From contig JAJRVA010000043.1 in NCBI GenBank assembly GCA_024277485.1, forward strand, positions 1 through 13,410: a stretch of 13,410 bases of DNA. Reading direction: 5' to 3'. The translations under genes were made by a program, and so were the position numbers. The notes under the pieces were generated by a model. That model was not told the DNA's origin. It saw only the letters and a list, made by a program, of their open reading frames with translations, and ran no database searches. The DNA is from Deltaproteobacteria bacterium (GTDB taxonomy: Bacteria > Desulfobacterota > Desulfobulbia > Desulfobulbales > Desulfobulbaceae). Shown here one piece after another: positions 5,339 to 12,746 of this stretch (its first letter is position 1; every line of letters begins with the position of its first letter).

Positions 5339-6577
5339 ATGATAAACAGAAGCCGTTTCATAGGTCCCAGGCGCAGGCTGGTTCAATGGACCGCGACCCT
5401 GCTGCTTCTGCTCCTTCCCTGGGTGGAGGTGGATGGCAAAAGCCTGTTTTTAATTGATATTCCCGGGCTTCGTCTCTACCTGTTCGGTCAGATACTGCGG
5501 ATCCAGGACCTGTACCTTGTCCTGCTGGCTGCCCTTGTTTTTATTGCAGGATTCCTGCTGGTCACCGTCGTGCTCGGCCGGGTCTGGTGCGGCTGGTTCT
5601 GTCCGCAGACCACCCTGTCGGATGTGGCTGAATGGGCGGGGCGGCGGCTCGGGCTGACCGTGCGGCACAACAGGCTGCACGGGGCCCTCTGGCGCAAGGT
5701 TCTCACGCAGGGGGTCTACCTGCTGCTTGCTTTTCTGGTGGCATCCAACCTGCTCTGGTATTTCATACCGCCCCGTCTTTTTTTTGTGCGTCTTTTTTCG
5801 TTTGATCTGCACTACGCGGCCTGGATTACCTTCAGTGTAACCGGGCTGCTGGTCTACCTTGACCTGGCCCTGGTGCGGCGGCTGTTGTGCAGCGAGTTCT
5901 GTCCCTACGGGAGGTTTCAGACAACCCTTGTCGACAGGGCGACGCTGAGCCTGCACCTTCCTGAAATCGAGCTTGAGCGATGCATCGAGTGTGATTCATG
6001 CGTCCGGACCTGTCCGATGGAGATCGACATCCGGGATGGTTACCAGGTTGAGTGTACCAGCTGCGGGCGCTGCCTTGATGCCTGCCGCCGGGTCATGGCA
6101 AGGCGGGGCGAAGCAGGACTGATACAATACACTTTCGGCCTGCACGGGGAGGGGGCAGGAGAGTTGCTTAATCCGCGGGTTCTTCTTCCCGGTACGGCAA
6201 TGCTTGTCCTGCTGCTGGTTCTCGTGATTGCCCTGTATGACCGCCCGGCCGCCTCTCTCAAGGTCGCTGTCTCCCACACGGCTGCTCCTCGTCACCTGGC
6301 CGGCGGCCGGATGGGAACTTTTTTCAACGCGTGGATCAACAATCGCAGCCCGGAGGCTGCAACCTACTTTCTGCGGGCCCGTCACAAGGAGTCCGGCGCG
6401 TCCCTTTCCCTCAAGGGACAGGTACGGGCCAGGCTGGCTGCCGGGGAGAACCGACGCCTGGATTTCGTGCTGCTGTCCCCGGCCGGCACATCCCTGACCG
6501 TTGAATTCTTTCTGACCGATGAAGAAGGAGTGGAATTGTCTGCCGCGGAAGCGTATATTGGAGAGACACGGAAGTGA
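5339..6577 (+). CDS. ccoG: CcoG/RdxA/FixG polyferredoxin, cbb3 oxidase assembly
   Basis: CcoG is a membrane iron-sulfur protein needed for cbb3 maturation; studies of the family link it to Cu(II) reduction before copper insertion. The 412 residues show hydrophobic segments near 15-30, 58-80, 125-142, 160-180 and 284-300. The conserved CGWFCPQ (84-90) and CSEFCPYG (184-191) motifs are present. Two ferredoxin-type [4Fe-4S] sites follow, C215/218/221/225 and C239/242/245/249. The C-terminus (about 305-412) is a periplasmic Ig-like domain as in FixG_C. It is somewhat shorter than typical members (about 470), mainly at the N-terminus. The ATG at 5339 is the only candidate, since an in-frame TAG lies at 5324-5326. 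It has no SD, and the terminator T-run ends one base before it. It overlaps ccoH by a GTGA junction. Confidence 0.93.
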   Translation: MINRSRFIGPRRRLVQWTATLLLLLLPWVEVDGKSLFLIDIPGLRLYLFGQILRIQDLYLVLLAALVFIAGFLLVTVVLGRVWCGWFCPQTTLSDVAEWAGRRLGLTVRHNRLHGALWRKVLTQGVYLLLAFLVASNLLWYFIPPRLFFVRLFSFDLHYAAWITFSVTGLLVYLDLALVRRLLCSEFCPYGRFQTTLVDRATLSLHLPEIELERCIECDSCVRTCPMEIDIRDGYQVECTSCGRCLDACRRVMARRGEAGLIQYTFGLHGEGAGELLNPRVLLPGTAMLVLLLVLVIALYDRPAASLKVAVSHTAAPRHLAGGRMGTFFNAWINNRSPEAATYFLRARHKESGASLSLKGQVRARLAAGENRRLDFVLLSPAGTSLTVEFFLTDEEGVELSAAEAYIGETRK

Positions 6578-7044
6578 GCAAGACTATGACTGAGCCCAAA
6601 AAAAGGAATATCTACCCTGGCATGATTCTGCTGCTGATAGGCGCTTTCCTGGTTTTCCTGTCCTGGTCGGCCTTCCAGGCTGCCGGGCTCGGCACCAGGG
6701 TGACCGATGCCGCGTACTACAGCAAGGGGCTGAAATACAACACCACCCAGGTTGAAAAACGGGCTGCCGAGGTCCTTGGCTGGAACCTGGAGACCCGGCT
6801 TGACGGCCGCATCCTTTCGTTCCATCTCACCGATAACAGGGGAGGGGAAGTTGACCGGGCGGTGGGTTCCCTCTACCTGGCGATCCCCGGATCGGCCGAG
6901 AATATGTACCTGCCGCTTGAGGAGGTCTCCGCTGGCCGGTACAGGGTCAGTTTCGACGATGATGTGAGCGGCACCATTCAGGCACGCCTTGAACTGGAGC
7001 GTGACGGCGCCCGGCTCAACCGTCAACTGCTGCTCAATCTCTAA
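6574..7044 (+). CDS. ccoH: CcoH/FixH family cbb3 oxidase assembly protein
   Basis: This 156-residue protein has one N-terminal transmembrane helix (about 14-36) and a periplasmic beta-rich domain. The helix is followed by AAYYSKGLKYN (46-56), matching the family's D-x-YY-x-KGLxY pattern. FixH/CcoH is required for assembly and stability of the cbb3 complex and works alongside the copper ATPase CcoI. The GTG start at 6574 overlaps the ccoG stop (GTGA) and has GGAGAG (6560-6565) 8 nt upstream; an ATG at 6586 in the same frame is the alternative, without an SD. The place between ccoG and ccoI is the standard order. Confidence 0.87.
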   Translation: MSKTMTEPKKRNIYPGMILLLIGAFLVFLSWSAFQAAGLGTRVTDAAYYSKGLKYNTTQVEKRAAEVLGWNLETRLDGRILSFHLTDNRGGEVDRAVGSLYLAIPGSAENMYLPLEEVSAGRYRVSFDDDVSGTIQARLELERDGARLNRQLLLNL

Positions 7045-7078
7045 GCCCTGATCCCTGAAACCCGGCGCCTGACAAGCC

Positions 7079-9484
7079 ATGCACCCTCCCGAGATCTGCA
7101 CCCACTGCAATTTGCCGATTTCACCGGTTGATCGGGTGGTTGACCGGGTTGACGGTCGTGAACACCCCTTCTGCTGCCGGGGCTGTCGCGGCGCCTACGC
7201 CATGATCACCGGCGCCGGACTTGATTCCTTTTACGCGAAAAGGAGCTGGGAAAACCCGGGTATACCCGAAGGCGCTTTTGAATCCATCTATAATGATGCA
7301 TACCTTGAAACATATGCCACCGACACTGAGAATGGCCGGAAAATTTCCTTTATCATTGCCGGCATTCGCTGTGCAGCCTGCATATGGCTCATCGAGTCAA
7401 TTCTGCGTAAAATAACCGGAGTCAAGGAAGCATCGGTCAATTATGGAACGCATCGCGGCCGTGTCTGTTTTGATCCCAAACAGGTGACACCGGGCCGCAT
7501 TTTCAAGGCTGTTGCCGGGCTGGGGTATGTCCCGAAGCCTTATAGCCGGGATGAAGCGAGCAGTCTGCAGGAGCAGGAAAGCAGGTCGCTTCTCATCCGT
7601 TTTGTTACGGCGGCATTTCTTTCAATGCAGCTCATGGGCTATTCCATTGCGCTGTATGGCGGATATTTCAGCGGCATGGACCAGGAGAGCAGGCAGCTTT
7701 TGCAGTACTTTGCCGCCCTGGTGACAACGCCGGTGGTTTTTTTTTCCGGGGCCCCGTTTCTCAAAGGTGGATGGCGCTCTGTCCGCAACATGTCTCCCAA
7801 CATGGACCTGCTGATTGCCCTGGGCGTGCTGACGGCGTATCTGTACAGTCTCGGCGCCTTGTTTCTGGGAGGTGAGGTCTACTTTGAAACCTCTGCCATG
7901 ATTATCACCCTGATCCTGCTGGGCAGGATTTTTGAAAACAGCGCCCGCCGGAAGGCGTTTGCCGGAGTTGAAAGCCTGCTCCGTCTTTCTCCTGAGACAG
8001 CGCATCTTGAGCAGGAAGGCACAACAATCACTGTGCCGAGCAGCAGACTGCAGGCCGGTGACACAATCCTGGTCCGGCCCGGAGAGCGTTTTCCCGTTGA
8101 TGGCGTATTGCTGAACCATACGACCGAGGTGGATGAATCGGTTTTGACAGGCGAGCCTGATCCGGTTCTCAGAAGACCCGGGGAGGTGGTCCTTTCAGGA
8201 GCGCTGAACATATCCACTGCCATACAGGTCCGGGTAACACGGACAGCCGCAACCTCCTTTATGGCCCGCGTTGCACGTATGGTCGAGGAGGCGCAGAATC
8301 GGAAGGCACCGGTTCAGGGCCTGGCCGACAAGGTGGCACGTGTGTTTGTCCCGGTTGTCATAATGATAGCGCTGGCAACCGGTCTGTTCTGGTCTTTCGT
8401 CTCACAGGGCCCGGTTGAGCCCCTGCTCTATGCTGTATCGGTCCTTGTGGTTGCCTGTCCCTGCGCACTTGGCCTGGCCACCCCCACGGCAATACTTGTT
8501 GCCACCGGGACCGCCGCCGGCAGGGGAATCCTTTTCCGGGGCGGAGATACACTGGAGAGTACGGCCCGTCTCACAGTTGCCGCCTTTGATAAAACAGGTA
8601 CCCTGACAGAAGGCGATCCGCGGGTGGTCCGGATTGATCCCTGCCGCGGAGATGAACGGGTACTGCTGGAGCTGGCGGCAAAGGTTGAGGCGGGATCGAA
8701 TCATCCCATTGCCCGTGGTATAGTGCATAAAGCCCGCCTGGAGGGAATCGGCTTCAGCGGAGAGGGGGGCGAAGCGGTTCCCGGCAGGGGAGTGCGCCTG
8801 GCAACGGGCAAGGGCATGATTGTGGTCGGCAGCCGCCGGTTCATGGAGATGAACGGCGTCGATTTGAAGATGGACGAACCAACAGCCTTGACTGAAGTCC
8901 ATGTTGCCCTGGACGGGCGCTACCAGGGGTGTATTTTTCTTGATAACCGGCTCAGGCCGGAAGCACGGGAGGTCATCAGCAAGATCAGGGGCCTGGGGTT
9001 GAGGACTTTCCTGCTCACGGGTGACCACAGGTCTTCAGCGGAGAAAACAGCAGAGAAGGCGGACATTCAACACCCTGTCTTCAGCATGAGTCCCCGGGAC
9101 AAGGCAGACTGGGTCAGGAAAATGAACCAGGCCGGCGACACGGTACTCATGGTCGGTGACGGTGTGAATGACGCGCCGGCCCTGTCCGAGGCTGACGTGG
9201 GCTGCGCCATGGGGAGCGGAACAGATATAGCGCTTGAGACATCCGACCTGGTGCTGATGCATGACAACCTGGAACAGTTGCCCGCAGCAGTCGAACTGGC
9301 AAGGAAGACACGGCGGATTATCCGCCAGAACCTGTTCTGGGCTTTTTCCTACAACCTGGTCGCGCTCCCCCTTGCGGCTGCCGGAAAACTTGCCCCGGTC
9401 TATGCGGCAACCGCGATGGCCGCCAGTTCCGTCCTGGTGGTGGCCAACTCCCTGCGGCTGAAAAAAGTCAAGGGGCTGCAATAG
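7079..9484 (+). CDS. ccoI: CcoI/FixI copper-translocating P1B-type ATPase
   Basis: CcoI exports Cu across the inner membrane to supply CuB of the oxidase. The 801 residues hold, in order: an N-terminal cysteine domain CTHC (7-10) with FCCRGC (31-36), typical of CcoI-type ATPases; a heavy-metal-associated domain with GIRCAAC (95-101); the actuator TGEP (357-360); the transmembrane metal site CPC (460-462); the phosphorylation site DKTGT (D504); HP (542-543) of the nucleotide-binding domain; TGD (647-649); and GDGVNDAP (693-700). Eight hydrophobic segments are expected. All catalytic residues are intact, so it should be active. The ATG at 7079 lies 34 nt after ccoH without a good SD, but the protein begins exactly where the cysteine domain does. 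It shares the ccoGHIS operon. Confidence 0.95.
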   Translation: MHPPEICTHCNLPISPVDRVVDRVDGREHPFCCRGCRGAYAMITGAGLDSFYAKRSWENPGIPEGAFESIYNDAYLETYATDTENGRKISFIIAGIRCAACIWLIESILRKITGVKEASVNYGTHRGRVCFDPKQVTPGRIFKAVAGLGYVPKPYSRDEASSLQEQESRSLLIRFVTAAFLSMQLMGYSIALYGGYFSGMDQESRQLLQYFAALVTTPVVFFSGAPFLKGGWRSVRNMSPNMDLLIALGVLTAYLYSLGALFLGGEVYFETSAMIITLILLGRIFENSARRKAFAGVESLLRLSPETAHLEQEGTTITVPSSRLQAGDTILVRPGERFPVDGVLLNHTTEVDESVLTGEPDPVLRRPGEVVLSGALNISTAIQVRVTRTAATSFMARVARMVEEAQNRKAPVQGLADKVARVFVPVVIMIALATGLFWSFVSQGPVEPLLYAVSVLVVACPCALGLATPTAILVATGTAAGRGILFRGGDTLESTARLTVAAFDKTGTLTEGDPRVVRIDPCRGDERVLLELAAKVEAGSNHPIARGIVHKARLEGIGFSGEGGEAVPGRGVRLATGKGMIVVGSRRFMEMNGVDLKMDEPTALTEVHVALDGRYQGCIFLDNRLRPEAREVISKIRGLGLRTFLLTGDHRSSAEKTAEKADIQHPVFSMSPRDKADWVRKMNQAGDTVLMVGDGVNDAPALSEADVGCAMGSGTDIALETSDLVLMHDNLEQLPAAVELARKTRRIIRQNLFWAFSYNLVALPLAAAGKLAPVYAATAMAASSVLVVANSLRLKKVKGLQ

Positions 9485-9501
9485 CCCCTGGAGGCGGATC
9501 T

Positions 9502-9693
9502 ATGTTTAAATCAATCCTGATACTCCTTGTCCTGTCCTTTTTCTTGGGGATCGCGGCCTGGCTTGTCTTTCTATGGGCCGTGAAAAAAGGGGAGTTTGAT
9601 GACATTGAAGGTCCCAAGTACCGGATGTTGGATGACGAAGATGCGCCTCCGCGGAACAGAGACCGGAAGGATGCCCACGACACCCACCAATGA
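9502..9693 (+). CDS. ccoS: CcoS, cbb3 oxidase maturation protein
   Basis: The 63-residue protein has one N-terminal membrane helix (about 4-26) followed by EFDDIEGPKYRMLDDED (31-47), the signature of CcoS, which is needed for heme and copper cofactor insertion in cbb3 oxidase. The start has GGAGG upstream (within 9489-9495) at suitable distance. It lies 17 nt after ccoI and overlaps the next gene by ATGA, implying translational coupling. The acidic and charged tail after residue 47 is slightly longer than in many CcoS proteins. Confidence 0.92.
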   Translation: MFKSILILLVLSFFLGIAAWLVFLWAVKKGEFDDIEGPKYRMLDDEDAPPRNRDRKDAHDTHQ

Positions 9694-10367
9694 TTGATCC
9701 GATTTACAGTATAGTCCTGAGTACGGCTTTTTTAGGCTCCGGTCACTGTCTCGGCATGTGCGGCCCGGTTGTGGCGGCTTTTTCCCTGTCAGGCCGGGAC
9801 AGGAGAAGAGGGTTTGTGTTTCACCTCTTCTATAATATCGGCCGTCTGACAACCTACGGCATCATCGGTGTTGTTGCCGGGTGGTTAGGCTCTCTGCTCA
9901 ACACGACAGAGACATTTTCGATGCTCTCCCATGCCATCCTGCTGCTGACCGATTTCATTATTATCGGCATGGGAATGGCAACAGCCGGGATTTTTACACG
10001 GATCCGCTTCCTGCGCCTGGAATTTCCAGGTGTTCTTCAGGCAATGACCAGCTCCGCGGCGCGACTTCAGCAGCTTCCTGTTGCCCTTTCCGCCTTTCCC
10101 ATCGGCATGATAATGGGATTTCTGCCCTGCGGCTTTCTCTATGCCATCGCCCTGGCTGCCGCCGGCAGGGGGGATCCGCTTGAGGGCGGCCTGATTATGC
10201 TGGTCTTCGGGTTGGGAACCGTGCCTTCGCTGCTGCTGTTCGGCAGTGCCGTGCAGTGGCTGACGACAAAGGCAAGGGGTGAGATGCTCCGCTGGGCAGG
10301 TGTAATGGTGGTGGTGATGGGGTGCTATAACCTGTATCAGCATATCGGGCTGGTGGGTCTGGGGTAA
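9690..10367 (+). CDS. DsbD_2/TauE-like membrane protein of cbb3 assembly loci
   Basis: This 225-residue polytopic membrane protein has about six helices. It carries GHCLGMCGP (18-26) near the N-terminus and GFLPCGFLY (143-151) near helix 4. The GHCxGMCGP and LPCG motifs define the DsbD_2 group, often annotated as sulfite exporter TauE/SafE family or cytochrome c biogenesis transmembrane protein. Such genes commonly follow ccoI and ccoS. The paired cysteines C20/C24 and C147 suggest copper handling or thiol-disulfide transfer across the membrane; sulfite export is unlikely here and the name comes from distant similarity. It overlaps ccoS by 4 nt (ATGA) and is the last gene of the cco operon. 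Confidence 0.83.
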   Translation: MIDPIYSIVLSTAFLGSGHCLGMCGPVVAAFSLSGRDRRRGFVFHLFYNIGRLTTYGIIGVVAGWLGSLLNTTETFSMLSHAILLLTDFIIIGMGMATAGIFTRIRFLRLEFPGVLQAMTSSAARLQQLPVALSAFPIGMIMGFLPCGFLYAIALAAAGRGDPLEGGLIMLVFGLGTVPSLLLFGSAVQWLTTKARGEMLRWAGVMVVVMGCYNLYQHIGLVGLG

Positions 10368-10436
10368 TTCTTTTGCTGAAAATGAATTCCTTCGACCAGG
10401 AGGAAGATGCGGAGGCCGGTCAACAGGAAAAAATCG

Positions 10437-10457
10437 AGAAAAGTTCTTTTCTTTTTT
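10437..10457 (+). terminator. Possible weak terminator of the cco operon
   Basis: AGAAAAG (10437-10443) and CTTTTCT (10446-10452) are perfect inverted repeats with a very short gap, followed by more T up to 10457. The stem is AT-rich and the loop would be only about four bases after fraying, so termination would be weak. No better candidate lies between 10368 and 10480. Confidence 0.35.
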
Positions 10458-10468
10458 AAACAGCCTCC

Positions 10469-10474
10469 TATAAT
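10469..10474 (+). promoter_or_regulatory. Possible -10 box of the lipoprotein operon
   Basis: A perfect TATAAT lies 60 nt upstream of the lipoprotein ATG, but the -35 region (about 10446-10451, CTTTTC) is poor. A perfect TTGACA at 10488-10493 offers an alternative -35 whose -10 region (about 10511-10517) is weak. A promoter in 10440-10520 is likely; which boxes are used is not clear. Confidence 0.3.
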
Positions 10475-10533
10475 GCGACTGCATTTATTGACAAACTGTT
10501 CAGACAAGAAGAAGTATTGTACCAGGGAGAGTC

Positions 10534-11088
10534 ATGAAAAAAGTATTGCTTACAGTCATTTTTCTTTCAATTATTCTAATCCTCACCGCCTGCGACAGCG
10601 GGGACGGGGGGTCAAGCAGCGGTGGTACCGGTCCTGTGGCGCCGCCCAGCGACAAAATGCCTTCCACGGTCACCTTAAGTGCCTTTTCTGACTTTGACTG
10701 TACGGCTAACTGGACCAATCGTGATGGTGCGCTTGGTCTAAAAGCAGGTAGTGGCAGCGGCACATGCGAGGCTACCTTTCCCGGTGAGTCCGGAACGTAT
10801 AGGATGGTGCTTCAAGTGCAGACAGAGCGTGATGGTGCACCCGGTTACCGGGTAACACTGAACGGAACAGTTCTTCGCGAGGGAAATTACCCCTACGCAT
10901 GTGGAAAGTTAATGTGTAATACCACCTATGAAAAATGCCCGGATAGCAATAAGGACATAAATCTTGGTACACATACAGTCAATAAAGGAAATACCATTTC
11001 ATTCTATGGTAAAGAAACCTACCCATGCGGCTCTGAGCATGGAGCCTATGCAAAATGGCATAAAATTACCTTTACGCCTGTCAACTGA
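10534..11088 (+). CDS. Cysteine-rich lipoprotein with a predicted beta-sandwich domain, unknown function
   Basis: The 184-residue protein opens with a lipoprotein signal peptide ending in the lipobox LTAC (17-20), lipidated at Cys20. Asp at +2 would favour inner-membrane retention by the E. coli rule, which may not hold here. A Gly/Ser-rich linker (22-34) leads to a domain of alternating beta-strand pattern (about 45-182) with six cysteines (56, 78, 123, 128, 135, 165), enough for three disulfides. The stretch YRVTLNGTVLREG (105-117) recalls carbohydrate-binding-module-like sandwiches, but I do not recognise a family. GGGAGA precedes the ATG. It lies 33 nt before the next secreted-protein gene, probably in the same transcript. 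Confidence 0.8.
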   Translation: MKKVLLTVIFLSIILILTACDSGDGGSSSGGTGPVAPPSDKMPSTVTLSAFSDFDCTANWTNRDGALGLKAGSGSGTCEATFPGESGTYRMVLQVQTERDGAPGYRVTLNGTVLREGNYPYACGKLMCNTTYEKCPDSNKDINLGTHTVNKGNTISFYGKETYPCGSEHGAYAKWHKITFTPVN

Positions 11089-11121
11089 TACGGGGTTTGT
11101 ATCGGTAAGGTTCAGCCCGGA

Positions 11122-11559
11122 ATGAAAAGAACACTGTTTTTTTTCCTCTGCGCATCGCTGCTCAGTCTTCATCCCGCTCCTGCTCAGGACAACTCCTCAG
11201 GGGCGAAAGGGGCCATGTATGCAAGCAGGGATTTTGCAGAGGAGCAATATGTCTTTACACCGTACGACACCTTTTATTTCGTCCTGGACCTGTCAAATTT
11301 AGGTCCGGGAGAGCACCTCATAACAACAGACTGGATCGACCCATGGGGACGCCTGGAGAGGCAGAGTATCCACCGGGTAACCCTGGAGGATCCTCTCATG
11401 ACCTATCGTGTTTACTCGTGGCTGCAGCTGTGGAAAAAAGGGTTTGTCAGTCGGACCTTCACCGGAAGAGATTACAGTGACAGGGTTTTCGGGGAGTGGC
11501 GCGTGAAGATATACCTTAACGGCAATCCTGTCGTGGAGAGAAAATTCAAGGTCCGTTGA
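11122..11559 (+). CDS. Small secreted protein, unknown function
   Basis: This 145-residue protein has a Sec signal peptide (1-21, likely cut after PAPA at about residue 21) and a mature part of about 124 residues. That part reads as an Ig-like or other beta-sandwich: FYFVLDLSNL (51-60), then FGEWRVKIYLNG (123-134) and a final VVERKFKVR. The G-x-W-x-V-x-I-Y-x-N-G ending is common in periplasmic domains where an engineered-looking strand pair closes the sheet, but no family is assigned. There are no cysteines in the mature part. The SD is weak (AAGG about 11 nt before ATG). It follows the lipoprotein gene and converges with the cytochrome operon. Confidence 0.75.
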   Translation: MKRTLFFFLCASLLSLHPAPAQDNSSGAKGAMYASRDFAEEQYVFTPYDTFYFVLDLSNLGPGEHLITTDWIDPWGRLERQSIHRVTLEDPLMTYRVYSWLQLWKKGFVSRTFTGRDYSDRVFGEWRVKIYLNGNPVVERKFKVR

Positions 11560-11646
11560 GCAGTCGGGGTGGAGCCCTTCCAATATTTTCACGTTCTATG
11601 AAAAGCACCCTCCTGTTTCCTGCTTAAAGAAGAGTTTGATTGTTTC

Positions 11647-11686
11647 AGCCTGGTTGTCCTTTTGTCAGCTTGAAGGCTTTTTTTTT
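11647..11686 (+). terminator. Possible terminator of the lipoprotein/secreted-protein operon
   Basis: AGCCT (11647-11651) can pair with AGGCT (11674-11678), or more locally AGCT (11667-11670) with GGCT (11675-11678) around a TGAA tetraloop. Nine T follow (11678-11686). The stem is weak but the T-run is long and correctly placed. It overlaps the 3' end of the minus-strand gene at 11665, where the same bases encode the lysine-rich tail. Confidence 0.4.
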
Positions 11687-11973
11687 GTCTCGAGTATATA
11701 TTCCAGAAAATTCCGACATTTTTTCAAACGAAAAAGAAGCACCTTTTTTTTGGGATGAGTACTTTGCCTGACTGTGTCCATGAGGGAATCACAGCGGGCA
11801 ATCATCGAGGCGATTTCCTCAACAGGTAAGGTCTCCGCAGTCTCAGTTCGGCCGCATAATTCGTTAAAGGTTGTCTCTATATTATCCAGCTCGTCGGCAG
11901 CCAGGCTGTACAATGGTGAAAATAAAAAGAGAGAGCATATGAAGAGTGCTGAAAAACCGGCAAATCGTTTCAT
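11665..11973 (-). CDS. Small secreted helical protein at the end of the cytochrome operon
   Basis: The 102-residue protein has a Sec signal peptide (1-26, likely cut after SLAA) and a mature helical part of about 76 residues rich in charged residues, ending in a Lys-rich tail. It has no CxxCH, so no c heme. Mature cysteines are C40, C61 and C86. The ATG at 11973 lies 4 nt after the stop of the hexaheme cytochrome, with GAAGAGG upstream, so both are surely co-transcribed. A role as accessory or assembly partner of the cytochromes is inference from position only; I do not recognise the family. Confidence 0.75.
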   Translation of the reverse strand: MKRFAGFSALFICSLFLFSPLYSLAADELDNIETTFNELCGRTETAETLPVEEIASMIARCDSLMDTVRQSTHPKKKVLLFRLKKCRNFLEYILETKKKPSS

Positions 11974-11977
11974 CCTG

Positions 11978-12739
11978 TTACCTCTTCATAGCCGGGTGAC
12001 ACCCGGAGCAATCATCAAGCGGAAAAGCAATGCGCAGGTGACAGACGCCGCAGAATTTGTCTTCCAGAATATATTTCATGGCAAAGTGTTTGGTTGTTTT
12101 CTTTTTGACATTAAAAATATCCGGGTGACAATTAGCGCAGTCCAGCCAGCGAGTGTGGATTTTATGGTCAAACTGTGCCGGCGGGACTAAAGCCCAGTTT
12201 GCCTGCAATTCAAGTTTCTTGTCAAACCCTAAGGGTTTTTCATCCTTGTTGTAAAGACTGTAGACAGGATTGATTGTTCCGGATTCCATCGCATCAACCC
12301 AGTCCAGTTTGTTGCCGAATGGACTCTGTTCCACTTTCAGGAGAAATTCTTTATACTCTTTTTCCTGGGAGACTATTTTCCCTGTATGACACTTGTCGCA
12401 GTTTTCCTTTGTATGACCGAATACAATGGTTCCATCGTGGCAGGCACCACAGTAAAGACCGTTCCGGTTATCTTCTTCCATGATTTCGGTTTCTCCACGT
12501 GCAAAGGCAAAATCCAGTTCGAAGTGACAGACCCTGCAGGAGTATTTGATACGATGTCGCCAGTGAGAGAAGAAAACAGGCTGTACGTTGGCTCCGGTAG
12601 AGACCCGGTCCATAAGGATATCTCCGTAATCCTGCGGCTCGGGGAGGGGAGGTAATTCCCAGAAACTGCTTCTCCCTGCAACAGTGCCGGGCAAAAGAGT
12701 CAGGAAAAAAACAAAAAGGAGAGAAAAATGCAGTTTCAT
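11978..12739 (-). CDS. Secreted hexaheme c7-type cytochrome
   Basis: This 253-residue protein has a signal peptide (1-22, cut near VAG) and six CxxCH heme sites: CRVCH 68-72, CGACH 97-101, CDKCH 114-118, CANCH 201-205, CGVCH 230-234, CSGCH 244-248. They fall into two groups of three, each introduced by a His-rich segment (FSHWRH 57-62; FDHKIH 191-196) that should supply distal axial ligands. This is the pattern of a duplicated triheme c7-like domain, as in the 'c(7)-type cytochrome triheme' proteins of Desulfobacterota. Periplasmic electron transfer is expected; the partners are unknown. I chose ATG 12739 because it begins the signal peptide; an upstream in-frame ATG at 12835 would bury it. 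It starts 7 nt after the stop of a paralogous cytochrome, without a clear SD, so translational coupling is likely. Confidence 0.9.
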   Translation of the reverse strand: MKLHFSLLFVFFLTLLPGTVAGRSSFWELPPLPEPQDYGDILMDRVSTGANVQPVFFSHWRHRIKYSCRVCHFELDFAFARGETEIMEEDNRNGLYCGACHDGTIVFGHTKENCDKCHTGKIVSQEKEYKEFLLKVEQSPFGNKLDWVDAMESGTINPVYSLYNKDEKPLGFDKKLELQANWALVPPAQFDHKIHTRWLDCANCHPDIFNVKKKTTKHFAMKYILEDKFCGVCHLRIAFPLDDCSGCHPAMKR

Positions 12740-12746
12740 GGGCGCA

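Noticed and set aside
10407..10691. 94-codon plus-strand ORF with a good AGGAGG upstream
   Set aside because: It runs through the promoter region and out of frame into the lipoprotein gene; the protein has no recognisable features. The SD-like match is probably chance.
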